Assembly (NCBI GenBank): GCA_964529445.1
Contig: CAZGWJ010000033.1
Location: 1-26,704, forward strand
Direction: 5' to 3'
From: CAZGWJ01 sp964529445
Lineage (GTDB): Bacteria > Oederibacteriota > Muellerivitia > Muellerivitales > Muellerivitaceae
DNA: 26,704 nucleotides
A program made the position numbers and the translations under genes. Within the stretch, counting starts at the first letter, position 1, and the number at the start of each line of letters is the position of its first letter. Of this stretch, positions 8,301-17,589 are shown piece by piece. Under the pieces are notes generated by a model. It did not search any database, was not told the DNA's origin, and worked only from the letters and a program-made list of their open reading frames with translations.

Positions 8301-11300
8301 GGGAACTCCGGGAGTTGGTGAGCAGCAATTGAACGGTCTTGAACACATGCAATTTGACAGTGATGGAAGATTGTGGTTGAACAACGATCAGGGCAATCGG
8401 CTCCAGGCATTTGACATTTATGGCAACTATATCTACTCGATGGGTGGATTTGGCACAGATGCCGGACAGTTCAAGAGAACTCTCGGGTTTAATGTGGGTG
8501 TGGACGGTGTTATTTACGTAGCGGAATATAACGGCGATCGTATTCAGCGATTTGTCCACTGTGGTGAACTCCCGACGGCGACCTCGACGCCCGCGATACT
8601 GCCGGATCTGACCATCGATCAAGTCGACGCCTGCAGCGTTCAAGTCAATATGCAGACTCTTTATGTTACGGGGACCGTTTCGGCGGTCGTCGGAAATCAA
8701 GGCCCGGGATTGGCTGGCGGGTATTATGATCTCGTTTTCTTCGAGGATAATGTTGGTGACGGTGATTTTCATCCGGGACAATCCAACGTCCTCGGTAACG
8801 TTGTTGTCCCGCCATTGGGACCTAATGCGTTGGTCACAGTTGGAACCACCGTTTCCGGAGAAGTGCTTTTCGCAGGTAATGCGATCTATGCATTCGTGGA
8901 TTCTCAAAACGGAATCACTGAGTGGAACGAGGGTAATAACATCAATAGTTCAGGGAAAGAATGCGGTTTCAGACCGACTCATCGGTCGGTGCAGACAAGA
9001 CTGAAATGGCAATGGACTTCTTCCTCGGCCCGTCCCGGATGGACCAATGTGATCATGTCACCCCTTGTTGCGGACCTTAATGGGGACGGGATGCCAAGCA
9101 TCATATTCATCAGTTACTCATCTCTTGGAGCGGGATTGGCGCCGGGATGTCTGAGGATATTGAATGGATTGACCGGCGAAGAGATATTTACCGGAACCGA
9201 TGACGATCTTAATCTCAAGCCTGATTCTGAGATGGCCGTAGGCGATATTGATGGTACTGGAAGAATGGCTATTATTGCCCTCAACTATGCGGGGAACCAA
9301 TTACTGGCGTTCAATGCGGATGGTTCACAGAGGTGGCGCACGATCGATGCCGTGGAGACCGTAGATCGGGGTGGCCTTTGTCTGGCCGATCTTGATGGAG
9401 ATGGAATTGCAGAGGTCATCATTGGGCGGCAGGTGTTCAGTGGATTAACCGGGCGTCTTCGCTGGACCGGCGGAGCCGGCAATGGAAATTTTCTGTCCTT
9501 CGCGGCTGATATAAATTTGGACGGCAAATTGGAACTGGTCGCAGGGCGTACGATATATACGAATAATGGGGCTATTCTTTGGAGTCGTACGGACATTGTT
9601 GATGGATTCGGCGCGACAGCAAGATTCAATCCTGACGATCCATACCCGCAATTGGTTGATGTTGGTAATGGATTGGTTCATTTACTGGACCATTCGGGAA
9701 GACTTCTGTGGACAAGAACGATACCGGGTGGGGGTCTGGGCGGCCCGCCGACGGTCGCGGATGTTGATGGTGACAAAATCCCCGAGATCGGTGTTGCAGG
9801 CAGCAAAATGTATTCGGTGTTAAAGGCTGATGGATCGATCCTGTGGTCCAATCCGATCCAGGATGCAAGCTCAAATACGACCGGGTCTGCATTGTTCGAT
9901 TTTGACGGCACCGGCGAGATGTGCATCTTGTACCGTGATGAATTGAACATGTGGATATTCCGGGGATACGACGGACAGGTTATTGCGCGTTTCCCATCCA
10001 GCAGTGGTACGGTTCACGAATATCCGGTAGTCGCCGATGTGGATGGTGACCAAAGGGCCGAAATCGTTCTATCGGCAAACACGACCAATTCAATGGGCCC
10101 CGACCATGGCATTTATGTGATGAAGGAAGCGGCGGGTATTTGGCCGAATACCAGGAAGATATGGAATCAACATGCTTACTCCATCACCAATGTGAATGAG
10201 GATGGGAGCATTCCGAGATATCCAAGAAATAACTGGGACACATATAACAATTTCCGAATGAACGTCTTGACGAATGGGTGTTTTTACTATGCACCGGATC
10301 TAACAGCTTCAAAAGTTCGGATTCAGAATGACGTGGCTAGTATCTTTATCACCGCAAGGATCGGGAATGGCGGGTCGGATCTGGTAGGGCCGGGTGTCGT
10401 GAACGCCTTCTACGATGGTGATCCGAGGGATGGCGGACTGCTCCTGGGGACCGTGGCGACAGACCAGATCCTCAGAGTCGGGCGATTCCAGGATGTCACC
10501 TTGACCCTCCCGGCTTCGGCTGCGGCGACCATCGCGGGCCCAATCTGGGTGTCGGCGGACGATTCGGGGGGGCTGGTCGGGATTGTCGAGGAACTTCACG
10601 AGGACAACAACTTCTGCAACTCGAACATCTTCATCGGTGGGACCCCGGTCATCACACCCAGTCCCGTGGTTCGTGAGACGCGGACGCCCACCTCCACCCC
10701 GACGGGGACTTGGTACACCCCGACTCGGACCATGACTCCGACACCCACCCATTCGCCGACCGGGACGATCGATACACCGACCTTCACATATACGAATACG
10801 GATACTGTGGTCCCGACAGACACCTTCACGCCTACTTATACGGCGACGACCGTGCCTGGAGCGTATGAACTTCGCATCAACGTGGCGGGGGGACGGTATC
10901 TGGATTCGATGGGGAGGGCCTGGGTGGAGGACAGGCCCTACACGCCCTGGAATCCGGCGGCCACAATGCCGGGCGGATTCGGCTGGCTCGTGGAAGGGGA
11001 CGAATACTACACCAGCTCCACCGTGGACGGGACAGCCGACAGCGAGATCTACCAGACAACGCGGGATGGACCCAGCCTGAAGTACCGCTTCGAGGTTCCG
11101 GCCGGGGATTACCGGATCATCCTGAAGATGACCGAAACGTATTTCGTCGGTCTCGGCGAAAGGGTTTTCAGCATTACGGCGGCGGGTCAGACGGTGGCGG
11201 TCGACCTGGATCTGATCGATGAGGCGGGATTCTTCAACGCCTATGACGCGTCGGTCACGATTTCCGTGACGGAAGGCCCCTTGGACATCGAATGGCAAGC

Positions 11301-14300
11301 TTCCGTGGACTATGCCACCCTGTCGGCGATCGAGGTGGTAGGCCTCCAGGCCGCCCCCACGGCGACCCCCACGCGGACCCGGGTGCCTGGGGCGATCGAC
11401 CTTCGCGTCAACGTGGCCGGAGATCCCTATACGGACACGGCTGGGAACCTTTGGCTGGCGGACAAGGGATACGGTCCGGTGGTCTCGGTTCCGGGCGTTT
11501 CGGCGTACGGATACTTGAACTACTTCAGTTCGGCTTACGAGGGACCGGGACCTGTCTTCGAGACTTCGGACCCGGATCTCTATCGTGATTGGCGCGAGGA
11601 TTCCGTCCTTGATTACAGGTTCGACGTCCCGCCGGGATTCTATACGGTGACCCTGAAGTGGGCTGAATTGAGCTACTACCAGCACGGGCAGAGGCGCTTC
11701 GACGTGCTGTCGCTCCCGGCGGAGGGGCTGTACGAGGACCCGGTTACCCTGATCGCCGGTCTCGACGTGGCGGCCTGTGCTTCGGACGATACCGCCTATG
11801 ACATCACGTTCAACGATGTGCTGGTCTCGGAGGACCCCGTCAGCGGCGGGAGCCGTCTCCTGCTCCGGTTCAAGACCGACCTCCCCTGGAGCGGAGCCTT
11901 CCTCGCGGCCGTCCGCATCCAGGGTCAGCAACTACTTCTCAATCTCACCCCGAAACCCACGCGTACCCCGACTCCGACCGTGACCGACACCCCGACCCCG
12001 ACGCCCACGCCGACGGGGACGTTCCTGACCGACACCCCGACCGAGACCTTGAGCCCCACGCCGACCTTCACGCAAACCATCACCTTTACATGGACTCCGA
12101 CCTGGACGGGGACCCAGCCGCCCACCTCGACGCCGACCATCACGCCCACTCCCACCCGGACGCCCGTCGAAGGTGCACTGCACATCCGGATGAACTCCGC
12201 GGGATCCGAGTACCAGGACCATGCCGGGAACGTTTGGGCAGGGGACCAGGCCTATCAGGTGGGCGTCCCGGGGGTCGCGCCCGGCGGGGCAGGCTACATC
12301 CACACGGCGGGCCAGCCGGTGACGGCGTTCTATATCGGGGAGTATCCCTTCGATGGAACGGAGGACCCGGCCCTCTACCAGGATTTCGTGTCGGGCCCGG
12401 TCGTCGAGTACAAATTCGATCTTTTCCCGAGCCAATACGGCGTTCTCCTTCACTTCGGCGAAGTGATCTATGCGGGTGCCGGACAAAGGGTGTTCGACGT
12501 CTACGTGCAGGGCCAGAAGGTTCGTGAGGGCGTGGATCTCGGGGTCCTGTGCCAGTTGGGTTCCGCCTATGCTTTGGAGATCCTCGATGTCACGGTACCT
12601 GTGGCCGGGACCGCCCCGCTTTCGACGATGGGCCTAGGAACCCTTGATGTCCGGCTTGTCGCGCAGGACGGCTCTCTCGGGAAGCCTTTCCTTTCGGCGG
12701 TGGAGGTCGTGGGGCTCCAACCGATGCCGACAGCGACTCCGACGGATACCGCCACACCGACTCCCACAGATACGGGGACGCCGACGAGCACACCGACGGG
12801 GACCTGGTTCACGGAGACCCACACCCCGACCCTGACACCGACCATCACTCCGACCTCCACCCACACCCCGCTCCCGGCGGCCGCTGAGATCCTCCGTTTC
12901 GAGAAGATCAGCGATGGTCAGGTGGTGGCGATCGACGGCGGGGTCGTGACGGAGCGCCTGAACGTGATCGGAACGGCGTCCGGCGGGCTCCTCGAGCGGT
13001 GGGTCCTCGAATACCGGAGCGTCTCGGACAGCCAGTGGATGACCGCCGTCCAGGGTACGGACGAGGTGTCGAACGGTGTGTTGGGGATTTTCGATCCGAC
13101 GCTCTGCCTCAATGGGCAGTTCGTGATGAGACTCACGGCCTACATGACCGATGGGACTTACATGTCGTCGCCCGAGACCGGGGCCTTCACCATCGAGGGG
13201 AATATGAAGGTCGGGAATTTCACCCTGTCCTTTACGGACATGGAGGTACCCGTCGCGGGCATCCCCATGCAGGTCATCCGGACCTACGATTCCAGGGACA
13301 AGAGGGCCGGGGATTTTGGTGCGGGTTGGACCTTGGATGTGAAGAACGTTCGGATCGAGAGATCCACCTATCTGAGCCGCGGTTGGTACGCCACTCGGCA
13401 GGGATTCGAGTATTGCGTATCACCCACGCAGTCGCACATCGTAACCGTCACTTTCCCCGATGGAAAGGTGTGCCGTTTCGAGGCGCGGATCAGGATATCC
13501 AATAGTGCGGACAATTGTGTCGCGACTTTGGCCGGGGCGGATGTATTCATCGATCTGGTCCCGCTTGCCGGGACCAATGGGTCGCTTGTCCCGGTCGGTT
13601 TTGGAAACAAGGTTTTCACGGAAGTCAACCAGGGGAATGTTGTCTGGTACGACTCAGGGCGGGAGATCGCGTGGGAACCCAACGAGTATTATCTGACGAC
13701 CCGGGATGGGACCCGATATCACCTGAAGGCGGGCGTGGGCCTGCTGAGCATGAAGGACCTCAACGGGAACATCCTGACTGTCGACAACAACGGCATCCAC
13801 CACTCGACGGGCAAGAGCATCACCTTCCTGAGGGACATGTCCGGTCGGATCAAGAGGATCACCGATCCTATGGGCAGAACCCTCAACTACACTTATGAGG
13901 GGAATAATCTGAAGACCTTCACGGACCGGGAGGGGAACGCTTCGACGTACAAGTACAGGGCGGGAACGAGCTATTTGACAGAGATCAAGGATCCGCGGGG
14001 GATCACCCCAATCCGGAACGAATACGACGACGCCGGGCGCCTCACGAAGCACATCGACGCATTCGGTAACGAGATCACCTACAACCACGATCTGACCAAC
14101 CGGGCGGAGGTCGTGACGAACCGATTGGGAAAGGCGACGAGCTACGTTTACGACCAGCGGGGCAACGTCACCCAGAAGCACGAGTGGGTCGGAGGGCAGG
14201 AGCTGGTGACGATCTATACCTATGACGCCTATGACAACATGACTTCCGAGCTGTCGCCCGGCAATTCCGCGCCGACCTTGTACGACTATGGGGCGAACCC

Positions 14301-17300
14301 GGAGAAGCATCTTCTGAGGGCCGTCACGAACCCGATGGGGGAGGGGACGACCTATACCTACAACGCCCTGGGGCAGGTGTTGACGACGACGGATGCCCGC
14401 GGATTCATCACGACTAACACGTATTCCACGGACGGCAGGAGCAACCTCATCTCCACGACGTATCCGACGGGCGGGGGTACGGTCTCGTACACCTACGATC
14501 TCGTCGGCAATATGAGGTCCCAGACGGATGCCTTGGGGATCGTGACCCTCTATAACTACGACTCCAACGGTCTTCTTGTCTCCGAGATCCGTGCGGCCAA
14601 CCAGGCGGGCCTGGCTTCGGGCGTGACCTATACCTACGACCCGAACGGCAACCGGTTGACGGAATCGCGCGTTTCGGATGCGGGAACCCTGTTGACCACC
14701 TACGACTACGACGGAGAGGGAAGGGTCGTGACGACGAAGTACCCGGACAACACGATGAGTGGGACGACCTACGATTCGCTGGGCAAGGCGGTGGGGCAGG
14801 AGGATCAGAAGGGAAGGGACACGGGGACCGATTATGACGCTCTGGGGAGGGCGGTGACAGTTCGGTATCCGGATTCGACCTATTCCTGGAACGTCTATGA
14901 CGCCGAAGGCCGTAGGATCCAGACCCGTGACCGGGGGGGCCGTATCACCTCCTACGCATACGATGACCTGGGGAGACCGGTGACGACTTTCCACCCCGGG
15001 AGCGAATGGACGGCGAACGCCTACGATAACCGGGGCGCCGTGACGTTGACCGAAGATGCCGAAGGACGTTGGACCCGATATGCCTATGATGCCGCCGGCA
15101 GGAGGACTTCCACGGTCGAGGGAGGCCCGGGTGGGGCCACGCGTACGACCTCCTATGGTTACGACCGGAACGGGAACCAGACGTCGGTCACGGACGCCAA
15201 CGGGACGACGACCACCCAGTACGACGCCATGAACCGCCCGACAACCATCACCTTCCCGAACGGGCGCAGGCGGATCACGGAATATGACCTCTTGGGACGC
15301 AGGACCGCTTCGGTGGACGAGGATGGCAAGAGGACCGAATTCGCCTATGACGCCCTTGGGCGGCTCGTGAAGGTGACCCAGTATAACGGGGGCGTGGCGC
15401 ATGTGACGGAGTACGGCTACGACCTGGCCGGGAACATGACCAGCCAGAAGGACGCCGAGGGACGGATCACGACCTATCAATACGATGCGCTTAATCGCCG
15501 CCTATCAAGAACGCTTCCGGATAGTCGTAGGGAAACATACGATTCGTATGACGCTACGGGGTGCTTGCTCCACAAGACCGCCTTCAACGGCTCGGGGATT
15601 ACATACGGCTACGATCCCGTCACGGACAATCTGACGAGCGTCACGGCCCCCGGCGTGTATCAATCGTTCCAATACGACAACCTGTGGCGCAGGGCGGTGG
15701 CGGTCTCCAACGGCGTACCGGTGACCTTCAACTACGACTCACGGGACCGGCTGGTGAGGAGGATCACGCCTTGGGGCACCCTGGAGACGCCCCGGGACCC
15801 GGCCGGGGGCGTGGATCACGTGATGAGTTCCAACGCGGACGGGGTGGGCTGGGACTACGGGTCAGACGGCCTGAACAGGCCGGCCACCCTGATCGCGCAC
15901 GGGTACGGCCACTATTTCCACTACGACACATCGGGCAATTTCAACGGGATATCGCTTCCCAACGGGGTCTCTGTGACGTACCTGTACGACAGCACGAACC
16001 ACCTGACGGACGCGCAGGTGAGGACTTTTGCTGTCACCCTTGCCGACTACCACTACACGGTGGCCCCGGCGGGGAACAAGACGGCGGTGGAGGAGAGGCA
16101 CAGCGGGAGGAACGTGACCTGGGACCCCGACGGCCTGTACCGCCTCACTAGCGAGACCATCACGGGAGCCCCGGTGTCGGGCACCCTTTCCTACGGCTGG
16201 AACGAGGTGAATAACCGCCTGAGCCGCACGGGCACGGGGCCGGTGACGCAGGGCATACCCGACCAGGCTTTCGCGGGCTACTTCGATCAGACCGACCGCC
16301 TGACGGCCACGGGCTACACCTGGGACGGCAACGGCAACCAGCTCACCGAACCTTCGGGCTTCACCTACACCTGGAACGGGCTGGACCAGTTGACGAGGGT
16401 GCAAGGCACGGGCGTGGACGTGTCCTATACCTACGACGCGGACGGTTTGAGGGTTTCAAGGACCAACAACTTGACGGGTGTGACGACCCAGTACTTGTGG
16501 GACCAAGCCAGCATCACGGGCTACCCGCAGGTCGCGGAGGAGATCGAGGGAGGAGCCGTGGTGAGGCGCTACGGCTACGCCCCCAATGGTCTTCTCTTCG
16601 TGGACTACAAGGACGGGGCTTCCTGGGTGACCCGCTACGCAGGTGTGGACGGGCAGGGCAACGTGCGCCTTCTCATGGATCAGGCTGGGACAGTCACGGA
16701 CACGTTTACCTGGGATGCATGGGGCAACCCGCTTGAGCGCACGGGCACGAGCCCCTGCTTCACGGGGTGGAAGTCGGAGACGACCGACCCCGACACGAAG
16801 CTGGTCTACCTGAGGGCCAGGTGGTATGACCCGAACACGGGAAGGTTCCTGTCGTCCGACACGTTCGAGGGAAGCCCGGAGAACCCGCTTTCGCTTCACA
16901 AATATTTATTCGCCGAAGGGGATGGCGTCAACAAGAGCGACGCAAGTGGTCTTTCTTCTACGAGCATAGATAATATGTCCGAAGGACCTTTTAAAATTGT
17001 AATGATGCATGTTGCCGAAAATCTTTATACGAATTATCTATATCGAGCACCTTCGGAATTATCTCAGCGGCAAATCATCGGTTTAATGTTTTCCGAATCC
17101 GCGTTTTATAGAGGTAGTAGAGAAATAACGGCAGAAAAAATCGCAATCGGTGCGGTGGTACTAAATCGCATTCATTACACGAGCACTTGGAATCAATTTT
17201 CAAGCAAACCTAATCGGAACCAAATGGATTTTGGAAATCCTGATGCTTGGTCCGTGATAATTCACCCCAGGCAGTTCGCTGCGTATTTGTCGAAAGTGCC

Positions 17301-17589
17301 CATGTGGAATCTTGTGATGAACGGAAACGACTTGTTTAGCTCTGATCTTATAGATCAACGTTTAAATAATTCAAAATACAGGGAGAAATGGAACGACAGC
17401 GTTACGGCAATGTTGCTATTGTCTCAAATGGGCTCTCCGCCATTTTCGATACCGGAGCTGGGTAATGATATACCCGTAGGATTTGTATCGGACAAATCCA
17501 TCGTGATTGGAAGTAGACTTGAATATACCGGTAGTCTTAACAAGAATCATTTCACGAGATTTAAGCCCGGGAAGGAATACGAATGGTGA
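5302..17589 (+). CDS. Giant exported Rhs/YD-repeat polymorphic toxin with SleB-like cell wall hydrolase tip
   Basis: The 4095-codon ORF starts at GTG 5302; ATG 5341 is an equally good start just before the signal peptide (KIAARRLSS, a hydrophobic FAYVLFLLLLF core, cleavage near AWA-AE, about residue 51). Domain order by approximate residue: two related CBM3-like sandwiches (53-258, 285-484; both with DDHHF); Thr/Pro stalk (488-812); six-bladed NHL propeller (817-1087); CARDB-like (1097-1223); FG-GAP propeller with at least six DxDxDG-type loops (1234-1667); CARDB-like (1665-1780); three malectin-like domains (1854-2017, 2031-2215, 2290-2473) on Thr/Pro linkers; Ig-like (2527-2633); Rhs entry region with FTDMEVPVAGIP (2635-2800); YD repeats (2814-3767); Rhs core ending YDPNTGRFLSSD; tip (3884-4095). 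The tip has a SleB-like pattern, SESAF with E3932 then AIGAVVLNRI. Export and delivery of a peptidoglycan hydrolase is inference. Low-GC tip coding suggests acquisition. Confidence 0.85.
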   Translation: MRLYESFRYPALFMITAVKIAARRLSSFAYVLFLLLLFPVRIGDPGGLAWAAEPVFLDLQVSCADWKSPYASYWIKIVNNGTQPIRWRDHDIRLRLHFYENLHNRVEIAEGAADVKDSTGRTLGTMSLDAVSAQAVSRPYVMPEPGRSSNQRASVPIRWKGGIVEIPPGGCIQGIRVGTRPAEPCEYPSSYCLNSHDDYTSPAGFTGGCSSSKDGPYFDDHHFLVCQGEVILTEYKSTYTSDPGTGRCPEGLPPPATQTPTPTSWPTSTPTALQAAGQGGVPCGALTTPGLDLMVNCQMTGVQDRRYYLKIRNTGSVPLTMQALNLSFRVWVNEPKLRCIVLTGQNGDVYDGAGNRINTMQVVGNQYYTFASSPYYVENASHKSNQVGTVPIVFQSGVSVIPAGGWVVGYSVLLTSAGSCPTGAENWQNFADDYSGIPQGQTTCDGNIAGPYYDDHHFALLKGGVLVGETKPGGGIDPETGWPPGAEMCTPTPTATRTKTRTPTKTRTSTATFSKTSTPTATNTPTLPATDTYTPTRTRTLTDTPTLTPTPSATPTGTDTSTASPTLSPTATGTETPTSTATDSPTRTPTETPTDTPTSTVTATPTATGTPTDTPTDTPTNTPTDTHTNTQTDTPSDTPTYTWTLTDTPTETSTETGTDTPTDTPTDTHTETATNTPTETPSDTPTATPTNTATDSPTDTPTDTPTWTDTATDTPTDTPTDTYTFTATSTETPTDTPTTTPTDTTTDTPTYTLTHTNTATDTPADTSTDTPSSTPTDTPAETPTNTPSNTLTNTPTITLTCIATATLTATTPEEPCLEYHLMWGDDYSMGNPICVSTDGNLVYVTEHTAGRIQVFDPTGVYLRSWAGLNTPYSTWLDGESDEIYVTERDAGRVRVFDLLGRYLRSIGSSGTAPGQLGMPIQVVVGSDGLVYISEYANDRISVFDKYGEIQRVWGVSGAEEGQIKGPSGLAIDTDGNVYVGERINNRVSVFDRNGVFIRSWGTPGVGEQQLNGLEHMQFDSDGRLWLNNDQGNRLQAFDIYGNYIYSMGGFGTDAGQFKRTLGFNVGVDGVIYVAEYNGDRIQRFVHCGELPTATSTPAILPDLTIDQVDACSVQVNMQTLYVTGTVSAVVGNQGPGLAGGYYDLVFFEDNVGDGDFHPGQSNVLGNVVVPPLGPNALVTVGTTVSGEVLFAGNAIYAFVDSQNGITEWNEGNNINSSGKECGFRPTHRSVQTRLKWQWTSSSARPGWTNVIMSPLVADLNGDGMPSIIFISYSSLGAGLAPGCLRILNGLTGEEIFTGTDDDLNLKPDSEMAVGDIDGTGRMAIIALNYAGNQLLAFNADGSQRWRTIDAVETVDRGGLCLADLDGDGIAEVIIGRQVFSGLTGRLRWTGGAGNGNFLSFAADINLDGKLELVAGRTIYTNNGAILWSRTDIVDGFGATARFNPDDPYPQLVDVGNGLVHLLDHSGRLLWTRTIPGGGLGGPPTVADVDGDKIPEIGVAGSKMYSVLKADGSILWSNPIQDASSNTTGSALFDFDGTGEMCILYRDELNMWIFRGYDGQVIARFPSSSGTVHEYPVVADVDGDQRAEIVLSANTTNSMGPDHGIYVMKEAAGIWPNTRKIWNQHAYSITNVNEDGSIPRYPRNNWDTYNNFRMNVLTNGCFYYAPDLTASKVRIQNDVASIFITARIGNGGSDLVGPGVVNAFYDGDPRDGGLLLGTVATDQILRVGRFQDVTLTLPASAAATIAGPIWVSADDSGGLVGIVEELHEDNNFCNSNIFIGGTPVITPSPVVRETRTPTSTPTGTWYTPTRTMTPTPTHSPTGTIDTPTFTYTNTDTVVPTDTFTPTYTATTVPGAYELRINVAGGRYLDSMGRAWVEDRPYTPWNPAATMPGGFGWLVEGDEYYTSSTVDGTADSEIYQTTRDGPSLKYRFEVPAGDYRIILKMTETYFVGLGERVFSITAAGQTVAVDLDLIDEAGFFNAYDASVTISVTEGPLDIEWQASVDYATLSAIEVVGLQAAPTATPTRTRVPGAIDLRVNVAGDPYTDTAGNLWLADKGYGPVVSVPGVSAYGYLNYFSSAYEGPGPVFETSDPDLYRDWREDSVLDYRFDVPPGFYTVTLKWAELSYYQHGQRRFDVLSLPAEGLYEDPVTLIAGLDVAACASDDTAYDITFNDVLVSEDPVSGGSRLLLRFKTDLPWSGAFLAAVRIQGQQLLLNLTPKPTRTPTPTVTDTPTPTPTPTGTFLTDTPTETLSPTPTFTQTITFTWTPTWTGTQPPTSTPTITPTPTRTPVEGALHIRMNSAGSEYQDHAGNVWAGDQAYQVGVPGVAPGGAGYIHTAGQPVTAFYIGEYPFDGTEDPALYQDFVSGPVVEYKFDLFPSQYGVLLHFGEVIYAGAGQRVFDVYVQGQKVREGVDLGVLCQLGSAYALEILDVTVPVAGTAPLSTMGLGTLDVRLVAQDGSLGKPFLSAVEVVGLQPMPTATPTDTATPTPTDTGTPTSTPTGTWFTETHTPTLTPTITPTSTHTPLPAAAEILRFEKISDGQVVAIDGGVVTERLNVIGTASGGLLERWVLEYRSVSDSQWMTAVQGTDEVSNGVLGIFDPTLCLNGQFVMRLTAYMTDGTYMSSPETGAFTIEGNMKVGNFTLSFTDMEVPVAGIPMQVIRTYDSRDKRAGDFGAGWTLDVKNVRIERSTYLSRGWYATRQGFEYCVSPTQSHIVTVTFPDGKVCRFEARIRISNSADNCVATLAGADVFIDLVPLAGTNGSLVPVGFGNKVFTEVNQGNVVWYDSGREIAWEPNEYYLTTRDGTRYHLKAGVGLLSMKDLNGNILTVDNNGIHHSTGKSITFLRDMSGRIKRITDPMGRTLNYTYEGNNLKTFTDREGNASTYKYRAGTSYLTEIKDPRGITPIRNEYDDAGRLTKHIDAFGNEITYNHDLTNRAEVVTNRLGKATSYVYDQRGNVTQKHEWVGGQELVTIYTYDAYDNMTSELSPGNSAPTLYDYGANPEKHLLRAVTNPMGEGTTYTYNALGQVLTTTDARGFITTNTYSTDGRSNLISTTYPTGGGTVSYTYDLVGNMRSQTDALGIVTLYNYDSNGLLVSEIRAANQAGLASGVTYTYDPNGNRLTESRVSDAGTLLTTYDYDGEGRVVTTKYPDNTMSGTTYDSLGKAVGQEDQKGRDTGTDYDALGRAVTVRYPDSTYSWNVYDAEGRRIQTRDRGGRITSYAYDDLGRPVTTFHPGSEWTANAYDNRGAVTLTEDAEGRWTRYAYDAAGRRTSTVEGGPGGATRTTSYGYDRNGNQTSVTDANGTTTTQYDAMNRPTTITFPNGRRRITEYDLLGRRTASVDEDGKRTEFAYDALGRLVKVTQYNGGVAHVTEYGYDLAGNMTSQKDAEGRITTYQYDALNRRLSRTLPDSRRETYDSYDATGCLLHKTAFNGSGITYGYDPVTDNLTSVTAPGVYQSFQYDNLWRRAVAVSNGVPVTFNYDSRDRLVRRITPWGTLETPRDPAGGVDHVMSSNADGVGWDYGSDGLNRPATLIAHGYGHYFHYDTSGNFNGISLPNGVSVTYLYDSTNHLTDAQVRTFAVTLADYHYTVAPAGNKTAVEERHSGRNVTWDPDGLYRLTSETITGAPVSGTLSYGWNEVNNRLSRTGTGPVTQGIPDQAFAGYFDQTDRLTATGYTWDGNGNQLTEPSGFTYTWNGLDQLTRVQGTGVDVSYTYDADGLRVSRTNNLTGVTTQYLWDQASITGYPQVAEEIEGGAVVRRYGYAPNGLLFVDYKDGASWVTRYAGVDGQGNVRLLMDQAGTVTDTFTWDAWGNPLERTGTSPCFTGWKSETTDPDTKLVYLRARWYDPNTGRFLSSDTFEGSPENPLSLHKYLFAEGDGVNKSDASGLSSTSIDNMSEGPFKIVMMHVAENLYTNYLYRAPSELSQRQIIGLMFSESAFYRGSREITAEKIAIGAVVLNRIHYTSTWNQFSSKPNRNQMDFGNPDAWSVIIHPRQFAAYLSKVPMWNLVMNGNDLFSSDLIDQRLNNSKYREKWNDSVTAMLLLSQMGSPPFSIPELGNDIPVGFVSDKSIVIGSRLEYTGSLNKNHFTRFKPGKEYEW
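6764..7735 (+). repeat. Thr/Pro-coding degenerate tandem repeat (stalk of the Rhs protein)
   Basis: About 325 codons consist almost only of Thr, Pro, Asp, Glu, Ser and Ala in the pattern T-P-T-x-T. At DNA level this is a degenerate 6-nt/12-nt repeat of ACNCCNAC type. Shorter relatives lie at about 10645-10860, 11944-12170 and 12721-12876. It is likely an extended, possibly glycosylated spacer and a slippage-prone tract. Confidence 0.85.
15484..15740. repeat. 257-bp block of the rhs core identical to 26219-26475
   Basis: Read base by base, these 257 bp are identical to the start of the rhs fragment at the right end. Left of the block there is no similarity. Right of it similarity falls to about three quarters with no net length change up to the window end. 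Codon choice inside the first part of the block also differs from its surroundings. Confidence 0.95.

Noticed and set aside
10309..11931. 540-codon open frame on the minus strand
   Set aside because: It lies opposite CARDB/malectin-like coding sequence with clear + strand domains; the Arg/Gly/His-rich product has no recognisable motif.
13654..15480. 608-codon open frame on the minus strand
   Set aside because: It is the shadow of the YD-repeat part of the rhs gene, where GC-rich codons suppress stops on the other strand; the composition of its product is low-complexity and no domain shows.
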